64,000 nucleotides of DNA, from positions 18,274,349 through 18,338,348 of the forward strand of contig NC_092651.1 in assembly GCF_032118995.1 (NCBI RefSeq), read 5' to 3'. This document shows, one piece after another, positions 25,751 through 37,700 of this stretch. Source of the DNA: Asterias amurensis (Eukaryota > Echinodermata > Asteroidea > Forcipulatida > Asteriidae). How positions within the stretch are numbered: position 1 is the stretch's first letter; each line of letters starts with the position of its first letter. The translations under genes were made by a program, and so were the position numbers. The notes beneath the pieces are model-generated. The model was not told the origin of the DNA. It did not search any database and saw only the letters and a list, made by a program, of their open reading frames with translations.

Positions 25751-25758
25751 CCCTGATG

Positions 25759-26171
25759 CAGTGTATTCGCAATGCTGCAGCCATAAATCCCACTTGCAAA
25801 TCACTAAACTTATCTACTAGGGTTCTTCTCGTCCCCTTCAAGAAGTTGAAACGCCATCATTTTGTCAAGATGATTTGTTTACCCCACTACACACAGTTCC
25901 CCAAAAAGTTTAATTTTAGTGTTCATGAATTTTTCACATGTCACTTAAGATTAATTGTCTTACTCCTACAATTGATCTAGGACCGTGTGAGGCCAAGATT
26001 GATTCAGAGTGAAATTAAGTTTGATATTGATCTTAACTTTCTTTATAAAACGGAGATAAGATTAATTGTAAATTTGAGTAGTTTAAGATTAATTGTTGGG
26101 AGATAAGATTGATTATTGGCAGATAAAATTAATTGTAAAGCTTTATGAAACACCCCCCCCTCCCCTTTTTT
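25759..26171. other. No gene assigned
   Basis: The sequence continues the locus interrupted at 25005 and then becomes AT-rich with repeated AAGATTAATTG words near 25946-26130, probably another small decayed element. A C-run and T-run (26152-26175) join it to the partial array copy. Confidence 0.4.
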
Positions 26172-26838
26172 TTTAAGAACAATTTTTGCAGACCATTAGT
26201 TCACAAGGTGAAAACAAATCCACACAGATTTAAACACAGTGTAAATAGTTTGTAGCCCGACTTCTTAGAACATGTTCAACCCAGATTCACATTATAACAA
26301 ACGCTTTTGTAGCCCAAATTGGCAAATGTTGAATTACCTTACACTTAAAGACACTGGACAATATTGGTAATTGTCAAAGACCAGTCTTCTCACTTGATGT
26401 ATCTCAATTGGTCGTAGAAGTTGAGAGATAATTATGAAAGACTAAAAAACACCTTTGTGACACGAATTTGCTTTCAGTTGTTTGATTTCGAGACCTCAAA
26501 TTCTATTTTTGAGGTCTCAAAATCAAATTTTGTGAAAAATTTCTCGAAAACTACGTAACTTCAAAGGGAACCGTTTCTCACAATGTTGTATACTATCAAC
26601 CTCTCCCCAATACTTGTTACCAAGTAAGGTTTTATGCTAATAATTACTTTTGAGTATTACCAACAGTGTCCATTACCTTTAAAGGGACATTGCTTTTGGA
26701 TTGCGCTTTTTGCTTTTGGAGTGGGTAATTTGGGCTTTAGAATGTGCTCTCTATGGAATGAATATGGTTGGAAAGATTCAACATTAGAAAATGGTGAGCC
26801 TCACAATTCATGCAATTATACCTGAAAATTTACTGGTT
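26172..26838. repeat. Dispersed partial copy of the array unit
   Basis: This stretch matches the right-hand third of the 2.88-kb unit in direct orientation, from AAGAACAATTTTTGCAGACC through the MITE with TTAAAGACACTGGACA (26345-26680) to GGTGAGCC and the AAAATTTACTGG end. It is more diverged than the array copies and lacks the rest of the unit. It may be an early copy separated from the array or a related source locus. Confidence 0.75.
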
Positions 26839-27056
26839 TTCCTTTGACCCCCTTGAACTAACACAGTTTGCCTTTTTGCTGAAGCAAATTGTTTTACTCC
26901 ACAAAGAAAATGGCGGACCATTGTAGTTCACAAAGTAAAAGAAAAACTACACAGTTTTGCGCTACAGTTTTGCGGGGGCACCTCACAACCAGATTCATGT
27001 TGTAACATGCTTTTATAGTCTAAGGGTCCAGTCTAAAAGCAATTTGTTTATTCTAG

Positions 27057-27485
27057 GCACTGGACACTCTTGGTAATTACTCAAAATAATTGTTAGCATA
27101 AAGGTGTCGAGCATTGTACAGCTGTTGATAGTATGAAACATCGTGAGAAATGGCTCTCTCTAAAGTAATGTAGTTTAAAGGAAACGTTGCCTTGGATCGG
27201 TCGAGTTTGTCTTTGAAAAGCGTTTGTAAAAGTAGAATACAATGATCCACACAAACATGCCTGAATTTGCGTGGTTTTCCTTTTACCTCGTCGACTAACA
27301 CGTCGGCCATTTATGGGGGTCAAAATTTTGTCCCCATAAATGGACGACCATGTTAGTTCGCACACTGAGGAAGAAGTGATTCTCACTAAAATATTTGAAT
27401 TGATCGAGACCTCAGCTGAGGTCTCAAATTCAAGGCATCTGAAGACTGGTCGTTGATAATAACCAAAGGTGTCCCTTGCCTTTCA
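27057..27485. mobile_element. MITE carrying a second MITE inside it
   Basis: The outer element has the GGCACTGGACACTCTTGG and GGTGTCCCTTGCCTTTC type ends. At about 27177 it changes to AAAGGAAACGTTGCCTTGG, the start of the palindrome family seen at 23937. That inner half copy lasts to about 27367, after which the outer element resumes. The overlapping minus-strand open frames are by-products. Confidence 0.65.
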
Positions 27486-27891
27486 AGGACTTGTGAATGA
27501 TTATTTAATTATTGCGATTGAAATTGTTGAATTTTGAGATGTGTTGAATTTAAAAACAAGTTTTAACGACACATGGTTGCATTTGTGCATGATTGCATTT
27601 GTGCACAAATGCATACCTGCTTCGTTAATAACATAATATTTCAAATTACTCAACTGAATTTGAAGTTATTTTTGTATTCGAAGCAATTATGATCTATCCA
27701 GCCTATTTAAATTAACCTATTTAAATTAACCTATTTAGCATATAACACGTTCAGTAAGCAATTTATGACTTAAAGTTGCAAAATTAATCAAAACAATGTT
27801 TCATTGCAATCGTTCATTAGGAACTATGCAAAAGCCCTTAGAATGAATCATGCGTTAATTCAATGACTTCTGGGTGTCTGAAAATATTAAC

Positions 27892-28298
27892 TTAAAGGCA
27901 GTGGACACTATTGGTTATTACTCAAAATAGATATTATCATAAAACCTTAATTGCTGATGAGTAATGGGGAGTGGTTGATAGTATAAAACATTGTGAAAAA
28001 CAGCTCCCTCTGAAGCGACGTAGTTTTCGAGAAAGGAGTAATCAAGTTCCACGAATCTGATTTCGAGACCTCAGATTTAGAACTTGAGGTCTCGAAATCA
28101 AGCATCTGCAAGCACACAACTAAGTGTGACGATGGTGCGACAAAGATGTTTTTCTTTCATTAATATCTCGCAACTTCGACAACCAATAATTGAGCTCAAA
28201 TTTTCACAGGTTTGTTCTTTTATGCATATGTTGAGATACATGTACACCAACTATGAACACTATCCTTTGACAATTACCAGCAGTGTCCATGTCTTTAA
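27892..28298. mobile_element. piggyBac-type MITE, GGCAGTGGACA family
   Basis: Bounded by TTAA at 27892 and 28295. Ends read TTAAAGGCAGTGGACACTAT and CAGCAGTGTCCATGTCTTTAA. The centre is the family's internal palindrome around GAGACCTCAGATTTAG and GAGGTCTCGAAATC. It is a single dispersed relative of the MITEs that build the array. Confidence 0.8.
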
Positions 28299-28397
28299 AA
28301 CAAATTATTATAAAAAAAACTTTAACTAAAAAAGAGCTTTAATAGATGTAAAAAAGAGCTGTTTCATAGAGAAATGATGAATTATGTATGTATCCCC

Positions 28398-29191
28398 ATG
28401 GTGTTACCGCAAACCTCTCTTAGTTTGTACTTGCACCATGCAAAGTTTCAAATCCTACTGACGTCATTTGTGTAGAGTACATTAATTTGCCTGGAGGTGA
28501 AAAGCAACAAATGCACATTGGCCTATCCTGTGCGCTGCGCATGTGGTGACGGATAGGTTGTGTCCATCAGAAGAATTGGCAACAGCGCCACCATGGGTCT
28601 AGGAGACTGTTCTGTTATTTAATCTATAAGCAGTAAGCTTTGATAGCCTGAACTACTGACGTCACACTTCGAGGCTCGTGAACAACGCCAGAGACCGGCC
28701 TCTAAACCAGCGCGTACATTCACCTCTAACCTACATTCATTTCACATTGAGTCCTGCAGTCAAAATCTACACCAAAATAACATGCAAGTACATCCACATG
28801 TATCCACAGTACATGTACTGTAAACATTATACCACACACATGAACACATCCAGATGACCGAAAGTCAGCTTTCCAAATCTGTGTTAAGTAGGATTTGAAA
28901 CTTTCCATGGTGGAAATAAGATATAGAAGAGTTTGCGGTAACACAATGTAATAACAATCTCTAAATGAGTTGGGGTGGTTCTGAAACGAACCGTTTGATT
29001 AACTCGACGTTTCGATCAGTATGCTCTGATCGTCTTCTGGAGAATAACTCGACGTTTGGAACAGTATGCTCTGATCGTCTTCTGGAGATCTCCAGAAGAC
29101 GATCGCAGCATACGATCAAGTTAATCCAACGGTTCTTTTCAGAACCACCCCAACTCATTTACAGATTGTTATTACATGGTGTTACCGCAAA
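28398..29191. mobile_element. Composite foldback element with nested palindrome
   Basis: The phrase ATGGTGTTACCGCAAAC occurs at 28398 and 29175 in direct orientation and inverted at 28931-28944. Between 28965 and 29160 lies a complete inverted-repeat element with ends ATGAGTTGGGGTGGTTCTGA and its complement. The flanks of this inner element are themselves inverted (ATAACAATCTCTAA against TTACAGATTGTTAT), so the right part folds as a palindrome within a palindrome. Another single GGTGTTACCGCAAAC end occurs at 55868. No protein is encoded. Confidence 0.65.
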
Positions 29192-29210
29192 CTCTTCTAT
29201 ATCATATCTA

Positions 29211-30754
29211 TGTTATGATTGGTTGTCGGAGGTGACCTCAGACCAATCAAAAACAAACCCAGCAACGGTAGCTTTAGTCACTGCATTGATCCAATGGTAT
29301 CATTTTATCCAATGGAATCATTGGATCTGAGTATAGCAGGTACTTGTCTTTATCCTTATCCAGGGGCCCAGTCTAGCACTTTGATGACATAGTGCATGTT
29401 TCATGTATGTTAATAGCTAAATCATCAGTAGTACTTAGTAATATGATTCTTAATTTCAGGCGATCACACCCCAATCACATCCCCAATTTCCAACACCAAG
29501 CATTATTTAAAAGTACCTGTCAATTTAATCTTATTTCACATATCTTTACAAAACTTAACATTAAAACTACAAGTACTCAAGGGAAATACACACAACTAAG
29601 TAATTCATAATTGTAAAAAAATATTTAAGAAGAATGTAACAAATTTGAAAAACGAAATCATAATCAGTACTTTAATTGTTAAACTTTTAAAAAAGAGCAT
29701 TTTGTGAACGCAATCGGAAATCTAATATCTTCTGAAGGAAGTTATGTACATGTAGAAGGGTTGGTTTATGTATCAGTGCAATTTAAAATAAACACAATAA
29801 AGGGCATTTAGTGTGAAATTAACTGTATAAAAAATACAATGTTATAATAGATGTTAAATTTGCATCAGGGATACAGAATATTCATTTACCCATATACCAC
29901 CGTGTGTAAAGGCCGGTTTAAAGTTAGATAAAACCAAAATGAATATAACCAAAGATTAAAGAGCGCCGAATGCGCAAGATGGGGAACTGAAGCTTGTTTA
30001 ACGTGAAATAGGCATGGGCGCCATTTCAGCAAGTGAATGTTTTGGTCATTGTCTGCACTGAACTGCACTGATCTATTGTTGAATCGAAAAAGTTACTTGC
30101 CAAAATGGCGTCAATGTTTTGTTTCCCATTGATAGGCATGAAAGAATGTTCCCCCAAGGCAATGCCTGCAGTGAACCATCAGAACATTCTGCCGTCCTTG
30201 TATTTGTCAGACATTTCAAAACTAGGCTTTCTGGCAGCTGTTAATGCCCCATATTGGTTTGCTCCGTATCCATTACATTATTTCCATTTCACAAAACCAG
30301 TTTTTGACTGGCTTTGACTTCAATAAACCTACTGTGTACTTAATTTGTCACCAATACAAAAATAAACGTTGATTGAATTGAAACTAGTTGAATTTGTAAA
30401 TAAGTTGAATTTGTAAATCAGTTTATCAAAAATTTTGAGGCAACTGGTAAATGAAGTTTATTGGTGATCCCTAAAACTGTTTCTTCTTCTTTTTGTACAA
30501 AAATAGTAACGAACTTGGATGGGCATAGCTACTTTTTGTGCTTAAAACAGATCCATGAAAATGAGCCAAGATGAGATATGGAATAATGGACTCAAATCTT
30601 CTTGATCGTTAATCAAATACAATTTTGCTTAAACAATATGCTTCAGAAAGCTAATATAAGCACAAAATTTGCTTAGCGTTCAACAGCTTTAGAAAATTTC
30701 AACATTTTTATCAAGGTATCATTCTAAGAATTTCAAATGCGTGGTAGTTTGTTT
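29211..30754. other. Intergenic DNA with a dispersed repeat; no firm gene
   Basis: About 29840-30105 resembles ETFDH-intron sequence at 45965-46140 (inverted) and 50765-50830, with shared phrases such as ATAACCAAAGATTA, GCCATTTCAGCAAG and TTATAATAGATGTT. It is therefore a dispersed repeat. A 70-codon plus-strand frame starts at 30105 (CCAAAATGGCG) and ends just before an AATAAA at 30322. It has no recognisable domain and starts at the repeat border, so I do not call it a gene. Confidence 0.45.
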
Positions 30755-31140
30755 TTAAAGGCAGTGGACACTATTGGTAATTGCTCAAAATAATTTTCAG
30801 CATAAAACCTTACTTGGTAACAAGTAATGGGGAGAGGTTGATCTAGTATAAAACATTCTGAGAAACGTCTCCCTCTGAAGTGAGGTAGTTTTCGAGAAAA
30901 AAAGCATTTTCCACAAATTTGATTTCAAGACCACAGATTTAGAATTTGGGGTCTCGAAATCAAGCATCTGAAAGCAAACAACTTCGTGTGACAAGGGTGT
31001 TTTTTCTTCCATTATTATCAACTTTGATGACCGATTGAGCTCAAATGTTCACAGGTTTTTTATTTTGTGCATATGTTGAGATACAGCAAGTGAGAGGACT
31101 TGTCTTTGACAATTACCAATAGTGTCCACTGGCTTTTATA
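30755..31140. mobile_element. piggyBac-type MITE, GGCAGTGGACA family
   Basis: Left end TTAAAGGCAGTGGACACTAT at 30755; right end ATAGTGTCCACTGGCTTTTA at about 31140. It has the family's central GAGACCTC/GAGGTCTC-type palindrome in diverged form. It lies about 0.6 kb beyond the stop codon of the minus-strand gene at 31715. Confidence 0.75.
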
Positions 31141-31714
31141 CCTTATTGCTTTTAAGGAATATAAAATTACTGTTTTCTAATGTTACACAGCCATACTTCT
31201 ACATTGTTTATGTACATCAGCATTAAACAACAAAATATGTAACTCCCTTCATACAAAATCTGTTCACAGTGAGATTTTGGTTTTAAAAAAGCAGTTCTTT
31301 TCACCACCAGAAGTAGTGCAAATAACAAGTTGCAGAAACTATAAACAGAGGTACAGCCACCAGAATGCATCACGCTGTAAATGATAAATCTTCTCTGATG
31401 TAAAAAAGTGAGATTTTAATCAATCTTTGAGAACACTTTGGTATGTTTTGGACGATGATTTATACAAGTATTTACACTTTGGGTTTTTTGGCAAGGTTAT
31501 CATTAAGAAAAAACACTGCAAGTCACCAATATTTCATAGAGCTGCTTAACAGATTATACTGCTAAGCACAATTAGCAGAGGACCAGTCATAAGGGACAGA
31601 TAGCATAGCTATAACATTTGGACTAGTCACCCAACTTTTCGTTGGGAATTGTTCTCTTGTTTTTAGCTTGGGAGTATTATAAGCACCTCTGTGACTGCAA
31701 GTTAATACCGACCT

Positions 31715-34700
31715 TTAACTGAGCTCACTTAAAGCACAGCTGAAGCAGAAGGGTTTGGTGCAGTGGCCTGGTCCCTCACACATGTAAGATGAGCTGACAC
31801 TGCAACCACTAGAACGCAGGGGACTAGACGCTAATGATCCAACATTGCCACTCTCGTCAAACTTTTTCATCGGAGACGCAATCAACCTCCTCGCAACTGT
31901 CTTGGCAGGCGACCCTCTCTGATCAACTTTGGTTGAACTCCGCACAGATTTGGTGTCTGACTGATATGCCCTTGTTGGGGAGTTTGCGTACATTTTCCTG
32001 CTTTTCTCCACACGGCCTGTGCGTGGCGGTGAAGCACTGTGGAGATTTCTGGCGATGCTCTTCGTCGATTTTGGAGAGGAGATAATCTGGCCGCACCGGA
32101 TGATGGTTTTATGTTTGGTTTTGAAGCTTCCTACGTGGTTTCTTTTACTGACTTCGGGAACGGCCACCGGTACTTCCGCAGGGTCACTGTCATATGTGTC
32201 CATGATGCTGTGGTTGGACACCAGGGAGAGAAATTTAGCAGAGTCACCTGAAGAATCACTCTCCTCGTCCGAGAAGTCAGAGAAGTCCAGTGTTTGTTCC
32301 GCTCGGACAACGAGCTTCCTCTCTCCTCGGATTAGAGTGGTATCTGAGTTATTCTTCCCTTGTTTTGACACTGTTCTGTTTGGCGCAACAGTCTTGTTTG
32401 CTAAAACTTTCTCCCTCTTTGAATGAAAAGGACTTGACTGTCCAAACTCTCCATCATTTTCTGAATTCCTAAGATCTCTCCGATAGCTCTCCGATTGTCG
32501 TTGATGCCTGTACCGTTTCGTCTGCGTCTTGGTATCGACGTCAAAAACTCTGTCATGCTCTTGAGACTTTTGCGAAAGATGACTTGCTCTTGATTTGGAA
32601 GAGCTTAGTTTATCTTTGCTTGAGATGCTGTTATCTCTATGGTCATTATAGCTCATGGGAGCTGGTTTGCCGTAAGAATGAGCAGCGCGTCTATTGCTGA
32701 AGTGACTTGGACCTGGCGATGAATCATCTGCTGTTAGTGAGTAAGGGTCGACGTCAACTTCCATCTCATCCTCGGAATCGTCATCAAAATCTCTGATGGT
32801 CATATGGGTTTGGTTAAATTCTTCTGAGGCTCTCTGCCTATCATTCAATCTCAAATGTTCAGCCATAAGTCTTGTTTTCGGGTGACCCTCGGAGAGCTTT
32901 TTCTGTTTTTTCCTGACAGCCTGTTCCAAAGGCGTCTTTTTATCAGAACCCTTAGGGAGTTGGGGCGAAGCCAGGGGCGAAGCCAGGGACATGCGATTCA
33001 ACGGGGAGGAGAGTGTGGAGGGTGACCTTTGAACTGTAGGGGTCAAAATACTCCTCTTGACCTTTGAGGTCTTTGGGGACAGCGGGGTCGTCTTTGAGTC
33101 ATCTTGAACATCTTGAGCACTGTTTTCCTTCAGATGCCTGGACTTCTGCATTGACTTCTTGCCCGTGTTTTTTTCAGTCCGTATCGGTGATTGTCTAGTG
33201 GCTGAAGGTTTTTGCTCACTGTGTTTTCTCCTTGCGTCCTGTTTTGTTATTGAAGCCGGTGTTCTCCGGCTGTCCGATTTTGGATTGACTGAATTCAAAT
33301 CAGTGTGTAGGTCTGGGGTGTCAGTCGACCATGAAGAGCGATGATGATGAGCTGTTCGTCTGATTTGAGAATCTATCACTCTGAGGTCGGCTCCACAAAC
33401 TTCAGAATGCTTCGCGTGTTGCTCTGGTACATTTAACAACTCATTGCTGTTGCCAGGAATTTGTCTGGTGGAGATGTGAACCCCTTTGGACACAGACTTT
33501 TCTTTTCTAGTAGGAGCCATAGTCTTAATTTCCCTTGTACCTTCCTTCAAATGTCGATTACTTCCCTTTACTTCAGGCCTAGCAATATTGGCTGCTTCAA
33601 CTACTTCTCTCTGGTGTTTACGATGACTTGCAATTTCAACAACCGCTGGTGTCTTTGGCGTCCTTGCAATTTGGTATGGTCCATCATCAGAAGTTTCACT
33701 CCGCTGATCATCATTACTCTCAGAATCAAACCTTAAACAGTCTAATGTCATCTCAGAAGCAAAGTCATTGCTCTGAATGATAATCTCCTTTGCTGTTTGA
33801 CTTCTGTGACCTGTACTTTTCTCTTCTTTTGACAATGAGGGACTCTGGAGGCGCAGTAACGCATTCGTTAGTGGGCCTGGAGAGGGCGCTCCAGAGCCTT
33901 CTCGCCGTACTCTTCGTCGTGGTGTCAAATCCAAACTATCCAAATTGATACCTGGTATGATCAGTGGCTTTGGCGATCGGAATATCTCCATGATTTCCTG
34001 TGTGTTAAACCGTGGGGAAGAAAGGCTCGTCTTTGAATTTACCGTTACGAGTTTCGGCTGCCGGGCTCTTGGGGTGATGCCCGATACATCGCAGTTACTG
34101 GGACTCTTACTGGAATCTTGACGGTTGTGATTCCTTGTTGTTGGTGTGTTTGATTTCAGTGAACTATGAACAGATTTTCTGTTGGCGTCGTCATATTTGA
34201 CAGGAGTTCTGAATTCTGAGCTCCTTTCAGACTTTGGGGATTTGCTTTGTTCGTCGTCACATCTACCTTCAGGCTTAGAGTGAGCACTAAAGGGAACCAC
34301 TCCGAGGCACATCTCTCCCTGCCCATCAAGGGGTAACTCAAGTTCTCTGTGCTGCTCTAAATCCAGTTGTGGTTTCCTCTTGGCTGTTCCAAGTGCAGGG
34401 GGTTGAATCTCACTAAGCATAGTGCTGTTGCAAATTGCCTCAAAGGGCGGCTGGGACCTTTTGCCCCTCGAGTCTCTGTTCTGGTTCGCCCTCGAGAGCA
34501 AATTGGAAGGGCGGAAAAGTTGTTGGTTAGAATGCAGATTACCAGCTAAGATAGTGCTGCAGTCTGTGTAGTCGGAGTCAGTGCTGGTGACTGTAAGTCC
34601 ATCTAAGAGCCTCTCATCCTCCTGAGGAATATCTTCATTTTTACTGCTAGTATCACCCTCACCTGTTATCCGACTCAATTTTGAAGTTCTTTTTGGCGTC

Positions 34701-37700
34701 GTCCTTGACTGGAGTGTCGACCACGCCGAGATGGATCCACTCATTGCTTCACTGCTCTGGATGGTTCCCGCGCTTGCCTCGTCCTCACTCGACGAGTCCA
34801 TCTCATCAACACCATCACCGTCACTAAAGCTGTCGGCGAGAATCGACTGCATCTTGAATAAGAATCGGTTCCGCTCCTCAAGGATGGAAGGAAGTTCATC
34901 TTTGAATTCATACGGATCCTCCTCCTCCTCCTCCTCCTCATCTTCGTTATTCTCACTAAGTTCCTTAATCATCTCTTGCTCTTTTTTCTCTTTTACTCGA
35001 TGCTCATCCTCGAACCTCTTGGAGAGATTTCCACGAGCTCTCTGGTGAGCGCGATGGATGGGGTCACTTGGGGTGTCTTGAGGTTCTCGGCGATGCGTCA
35101 GTGTTTTGAGAGAGGATTTTGTTGGGGTGGAGATCGGGCCGCTGCAGTCGGACTCCACATCCTCATTGCCTGAATCCTCTGAATGTGAGTTACGACTCAT
35201 CAGTTCATCTGTAAGAGGAACAACAAAAACAAAAATTACAGACCAAAATATTCTCTGCTTAAAGGCACTGAACACCTTTTGTAATTGTCAAAGACCGATA
35301 TTCTCACTTGGTGTATCCCATCATAAACATAAAAATAACAATAATCTGGACTCAACCTACATAGTTGCAAGAGAACAGTGAAAGAGAAAAGACTCTTGTT
35401 GCACAAATTTGTGTGCTTTCAGATGCCTGATAAAAGGCTTCAGGCCTGACGTTTTTTAATATTTGTGTGAGAATTTACCTTTTTCGAAAACTTTCTCACA
35501 ATGTTATATATACTTGTTACCAGGTAAGATTTTATGCTACTAAATATTTAGCAATTACCATTAATGTCCAGTACCTTTAAGCACAAAGAGTATGTAAGCA
35601 CAGAACGACAGTACAAGCCAACTTCTGTGGTGCTTGCTTTATTTTAATCCAAGGAAACTTGACCGGTAAATGAGGACTCAGAAAATCCAGACATCAAGGA
35701 AAATTCCTGAGCAAGTTACTTGGTTTGGCCAGGACGTATTAACTCTCAAAATAAGGCAAAACTAGAGTGTGGATTTGGGTAGGTGAACAATAAAAAAAAA
35801 TTCCCCAATTTACAAAACTAAATGCAGCCACAAAAAAAATAATAATACAAATTGACCAAACAAACCAACTTACCATCAACTCTTTGTACAGCTTTTGCTC
35901 TCTCTTCTTTGTTGACATGTTTGGGATTCTGGACAAGGGAAATTATAAATGGAACATTAGAAAGCTTTTGTCAAATATCAAGTGAATTTGTACGATACTG
36001 GCTTTCATATCGTTATCTACATTTGACCACATTGATTACTTGGGTCTGTTAAAGTGAACCTACAAGAAGATTTATAATTTGTCCTTAATCTTTCATACTC
36101 GACAGACTTGAAAGACACATGTATTTATCAGACTAAAAAAGTCAATATATATTAAATTTCCTTACTTATAACCCACAAATCTTTGAGGTTGGCCAATAAA
36201 TGTTCAAGTTCTCGGACTTTATCTCCTCAGGTGTTCAGAACTGTACCGTACGGTGCTCTGGTATTTTTCGACTCCAATTTAAAAAGAATGTGTTTAAGGG
36301 GGAAAAAAATCTTTCAACCACCGTATGAGCTTGGAAATGGAGGGTGATCATTGACAAAACTAAAGCTGTTTAACAAACGCTTTGGTTGTTCAGGCTCAAG
36401 TATTTCTTTCGTTTGTCTTGGTTGACTAAAGTTGCCACACAACAGAATTTAAAGATATTTTTTCAGACTCTCATAGTCAATTATTTTGTTCACAAATATA
36501 TTGCACAATGCGGTAGCCTATTATTACCCAATTGAAAAACACAATACCACAGAGCTTGTCCGGTCATAAGCTTACTGGCCCGAAGCTAAAATCCAGGGTC
36601 TAGGGCCTGTGGTCCAGGGTTGACTTCAAGCCCTGATTAACCCTTGCAGTGCCCTGTTTATTACTATTACATGATGGAGGATTCATGCCTATTTGTTTAC
36701 CTGGTGGTAGGTATAGTTGACTAACGTCTCTGTCCCTGATGTGTCTTCACTCTCGCTGATGCGGCTGCCAAAAGCTGAATCCGTACTGTCCTTAGTCGAG
36801 TCCCAAGGGGTAGCTGCAGAGAAAACAACAAAAAATAATGCAAAAGTTTTCAAAAACAAAGCGGCAGGTCCTGCTTTTCTGAACACAATTCAGGCATAAT
36901 ATTTTATCCATGGACAAAAAGTAGGAACATCTTTTTTGGGCCCATGGGCTGACCTACATGTTGAAAGGAGTCGGGTTAAATGGACTTTCAGGCCAATTTG
37001 TCTGATTGTTTTAAGGCAAAATAATTGACAATCAGACTATAAGTAGGAAGAATACCATGCTTGGCAACAATTGTGGATAGTTTTTCCAGTTAAAGTTTTT
37101 GAGCAAAATATCTCAAGTTTACCTTCCTGTTACTAAGCCCCCCCCCCCACCCTAATTTTTCTAAAATAATAACATGAATAACAACTGTTACCTTTGTTAG
37201 GGGAGACTTTATCTGCTGCCAGTTTGATTGTTCCGATCCTAATCTTCCCTGTCCTGCCTATGGAACCTGCATAAATAAAATAAAAAACACAAACAACAAT
37301 CAATAAAAGTTAACTTTGCAATTAAATTTACAAATGGTACACAAATTAACTCATTTCGTGTTTTGGCTCTGAGGTCTACCAGAGCATGGGGACTCAAGAT
37401 CTGCTGGCTCCTAGTCATCCCATCGGGGATGTGAGGTTCAAATCTTGGTCACAACTCCTGTGTCTTTGATCAGGACACTTAACCATAAATTGCTTCTCTT
37501 AACCCAGGTGTATCAATCAATGGGAACCTACAAGGGCCGCGATTGGTATTATGTTGGATGAACACAAGCAGCTTGATTTTGGATGGTACCCGAGGAACTG
37601 AGAAAGTTTGAGGATTGAATCAAGTATTGTAAGATGAACAGGGATAATGTTGTGAATAGCCTTTACCTACAATCCCGGGAAAAAACATTGGTACACATCA

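Noticed and set aside
30105-30317. 70-residue frame with good ATG context and an AATAAA after it
   Set aside because: Starts at the edge of a dispersed repeat, no recognisable domain, no splice or conservation evidence. Could be revisited with RNA data.
32019-35173. Several plus-strand frames opposite the Scm3/HJURP-like last exon
   Set aside because: Antisense shadows of a long, compositionally biased coding exon.
31715-35208. Identification of the minus-strand gene as an Emi1/Emi2 (FBXO5/FBXO43) homologue because of the Cys-rich tail
   Set aside because: No F-box and no full ZBR Cys pattern are visible, and the N-terminal motif fits Scm3/HJURP better.
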